Part shown: piece by piece, positions 6,268 through 6,417 of the stretch
How the letters are laid out: each line of letters starts with the position of its first letter
Position numbering within the stretch: position 1 is the first letter of the stretch
From: Actinomycetota bacterium
GTDB taxonomy: Bacteria > Actinomycetota > Humimicrobiia > Humimicrobiales > Humimicrobiaceae
Assembly: GCA_022865545.1 (NCBI GenBank)
Contig: JALHTA010000452.1
Coordinates: 1-6,417, forward strand
Direction: 5' to 3'
Length of the DNA stretch: 6,417 bases
The notes under the pieces: generated by a model
What the model was told of the DNA's origin: nothing
Databases searched by the model: none
Seen by the model: the letters and a program-made list of their open reading frames with translations, nothing else
Program-made: the position numbers and the translations under genes

Positions 6268-6297
6268 GATCATTTTACTCTTTACAATAAAATGATC
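6268..6297. repeat. Perfect 10-base inverted repeat
   Basis: GATCATTTTA (6268-6277) and TAAAATGATC (6288-6297) pair perfectly around a ten-base loop. It could be a hairpin in RNA or a palindromic protein-binding site for a gene beyond the right edge. Confidence 0.5.
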
Positions 6298-6311
6298 CGA
6301 AAAATCTATAC

Positions 6312-6364
6312 CTGGGAGCCTGTCTGAGAACAAGCCAAGATCCAGTTCACGGACAGGCTCCTGG
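6312..6364. repeat. Long hairpin, 10-base perfect stem extended by wobble pairs
   Basis: GGAGCCTGTC (6315-6324) and GACAGGCTCC (6352-6361) are perfect inverted repeats, and the stem can extend outward by G-T, T-G and C-G to 6312/6364. The 27-base loop holds a smaller GAAC/GTTC pair (6328-6331 with 6345-6348). The left arm competes with 6245-6251, which can pair with 6312-6318. No T run follows directly. Confidence 0.5.
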
Positions 6365-6375
6365 ACTATGAGTTA

Positions 6376-6403
6376 ATACGAAAAAAATCATACGAAAAAA
6401 ATC
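6376..6403 (+). repeat. Two-copy perfect 14-base tandem repeat
   Basis: ATACGAAAAAAATC occurs twice head to tail (6376-6389 and 6390-6403). Each copy carries an A7 tract, placed 14 bases apart. On the opposite strand these are two T7 runs. With the GAAAAAA (6394-6400) / TTTTTTC (6411-6417) pairing at the window edge, they could be part of a terminator for a minus-strand gene entering from the right. Confidence 0.6.
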
Positions 6404-6417
6404 TACTTGCTTTTTTC

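Larger units (their letters stand above)
6127..6417. other. Gene-free, inverted-repeat-rich region downstream of trpB2
   Basis: No coding region is supported here. Four inverted repeats follow one another within about 220 bases, and several arm sequences recur: CCTGTCT at 6223-6229 and 6319-6325, GACAGG at 6143-6148 and 6352-6357, GGGAGC at 6195-6200 and 6314-6319. Some arms can therefore pair in more than one way; for example 6142-6148 can pair with 6223-6229 or with 6319-6325, and 6245-6251 with 6312-6318. The region may combine the operon terminator with a structured leader, a small RNA or a short repeat element; nothing visible decides among these. Confidence 0.5.

Noticed and set aside
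6142..6364. T-box or known riboswitch leader
   Set aside because: The conserved T-box sequence is not present and no known riboswitch core was recognised. The multiple stems are therefore reported only as unassigned structure.
6376..6403. CRISPR array start
   Set aside because: Only two copies, 14 bases long and directly adjacent with no spacer.

Overview
The window looks like chromosomal DNA from a low-GC bacterium. Evidence for a bacterium: a D-alanine:D-alanine ligase (peptidoglycan synthesis), a textbook sigma-70-type promoter (TTGACA, 17 bases, TACTAT) driving a tRNA gene with an encoded CCA end, and Shine-Dalgarno sites before some genes. Arginine is written almost entirely with AGG/AGA in the plus-strand operon, and the window itself carries the tRNA-Arg(CCU) that reads AGG. 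TrpB2-type proteins and LysN-like aminotransferases are common in anaerobic and thermophilic lineages of both Bacteria and Archaea. The phylum cannot be fixed from the sequence alone.

Layout. The left part reads on the minus strand. A divergent promoter region near 2633-2825 drives a class I aminotransferase (1382-2632) and, 16 bases further on, ddl (409-1365). A separately promoted tRNA-Arg(CCU) follows at 190-266. Just beyond it lies a 3'-terminal fragment of a second, Gln-type tRNA (111-135), which is either a decayed gene or an old integration scar. From the same divergent region, a diverged GNAT-family acetyltransferase gene (2826-3527) reads on the plus strand. After a 169-base AT-rich gap comes a plus-strand operon: a zinc-dependent medium-chain dehydrogenase (3697-4746) and, 15 bases later, a TrpB2-type tryptophan synthase beta chain-like enzyme (4762-6126). 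The last 290 bases hold no gene but are full of inverted repeats, with a two-copy 14-base tandem repeat near the right edge.

How the genes fit together. Most of the content is amino-acid chemistry: transamination, D-Ala-D-Ala ligation, polyol/amino-alcohol-type oxidation and a PLP beta-replacement enzyme. The aminotransferase-ddl pair and the dehydrogenase-trpB2 pair each look co-transcribed. No complete pathway can be read, and no trpA or other trp gene is present. I see no convincing new multi-gene system. The items most worth a second look are the structured 3' region, the tRNA fragment, the substituted omega-loop residue in Ddl, the broken acetyl-CoA motif in the GNAT protein and the dehydrogenase/TrpB2 pairing.
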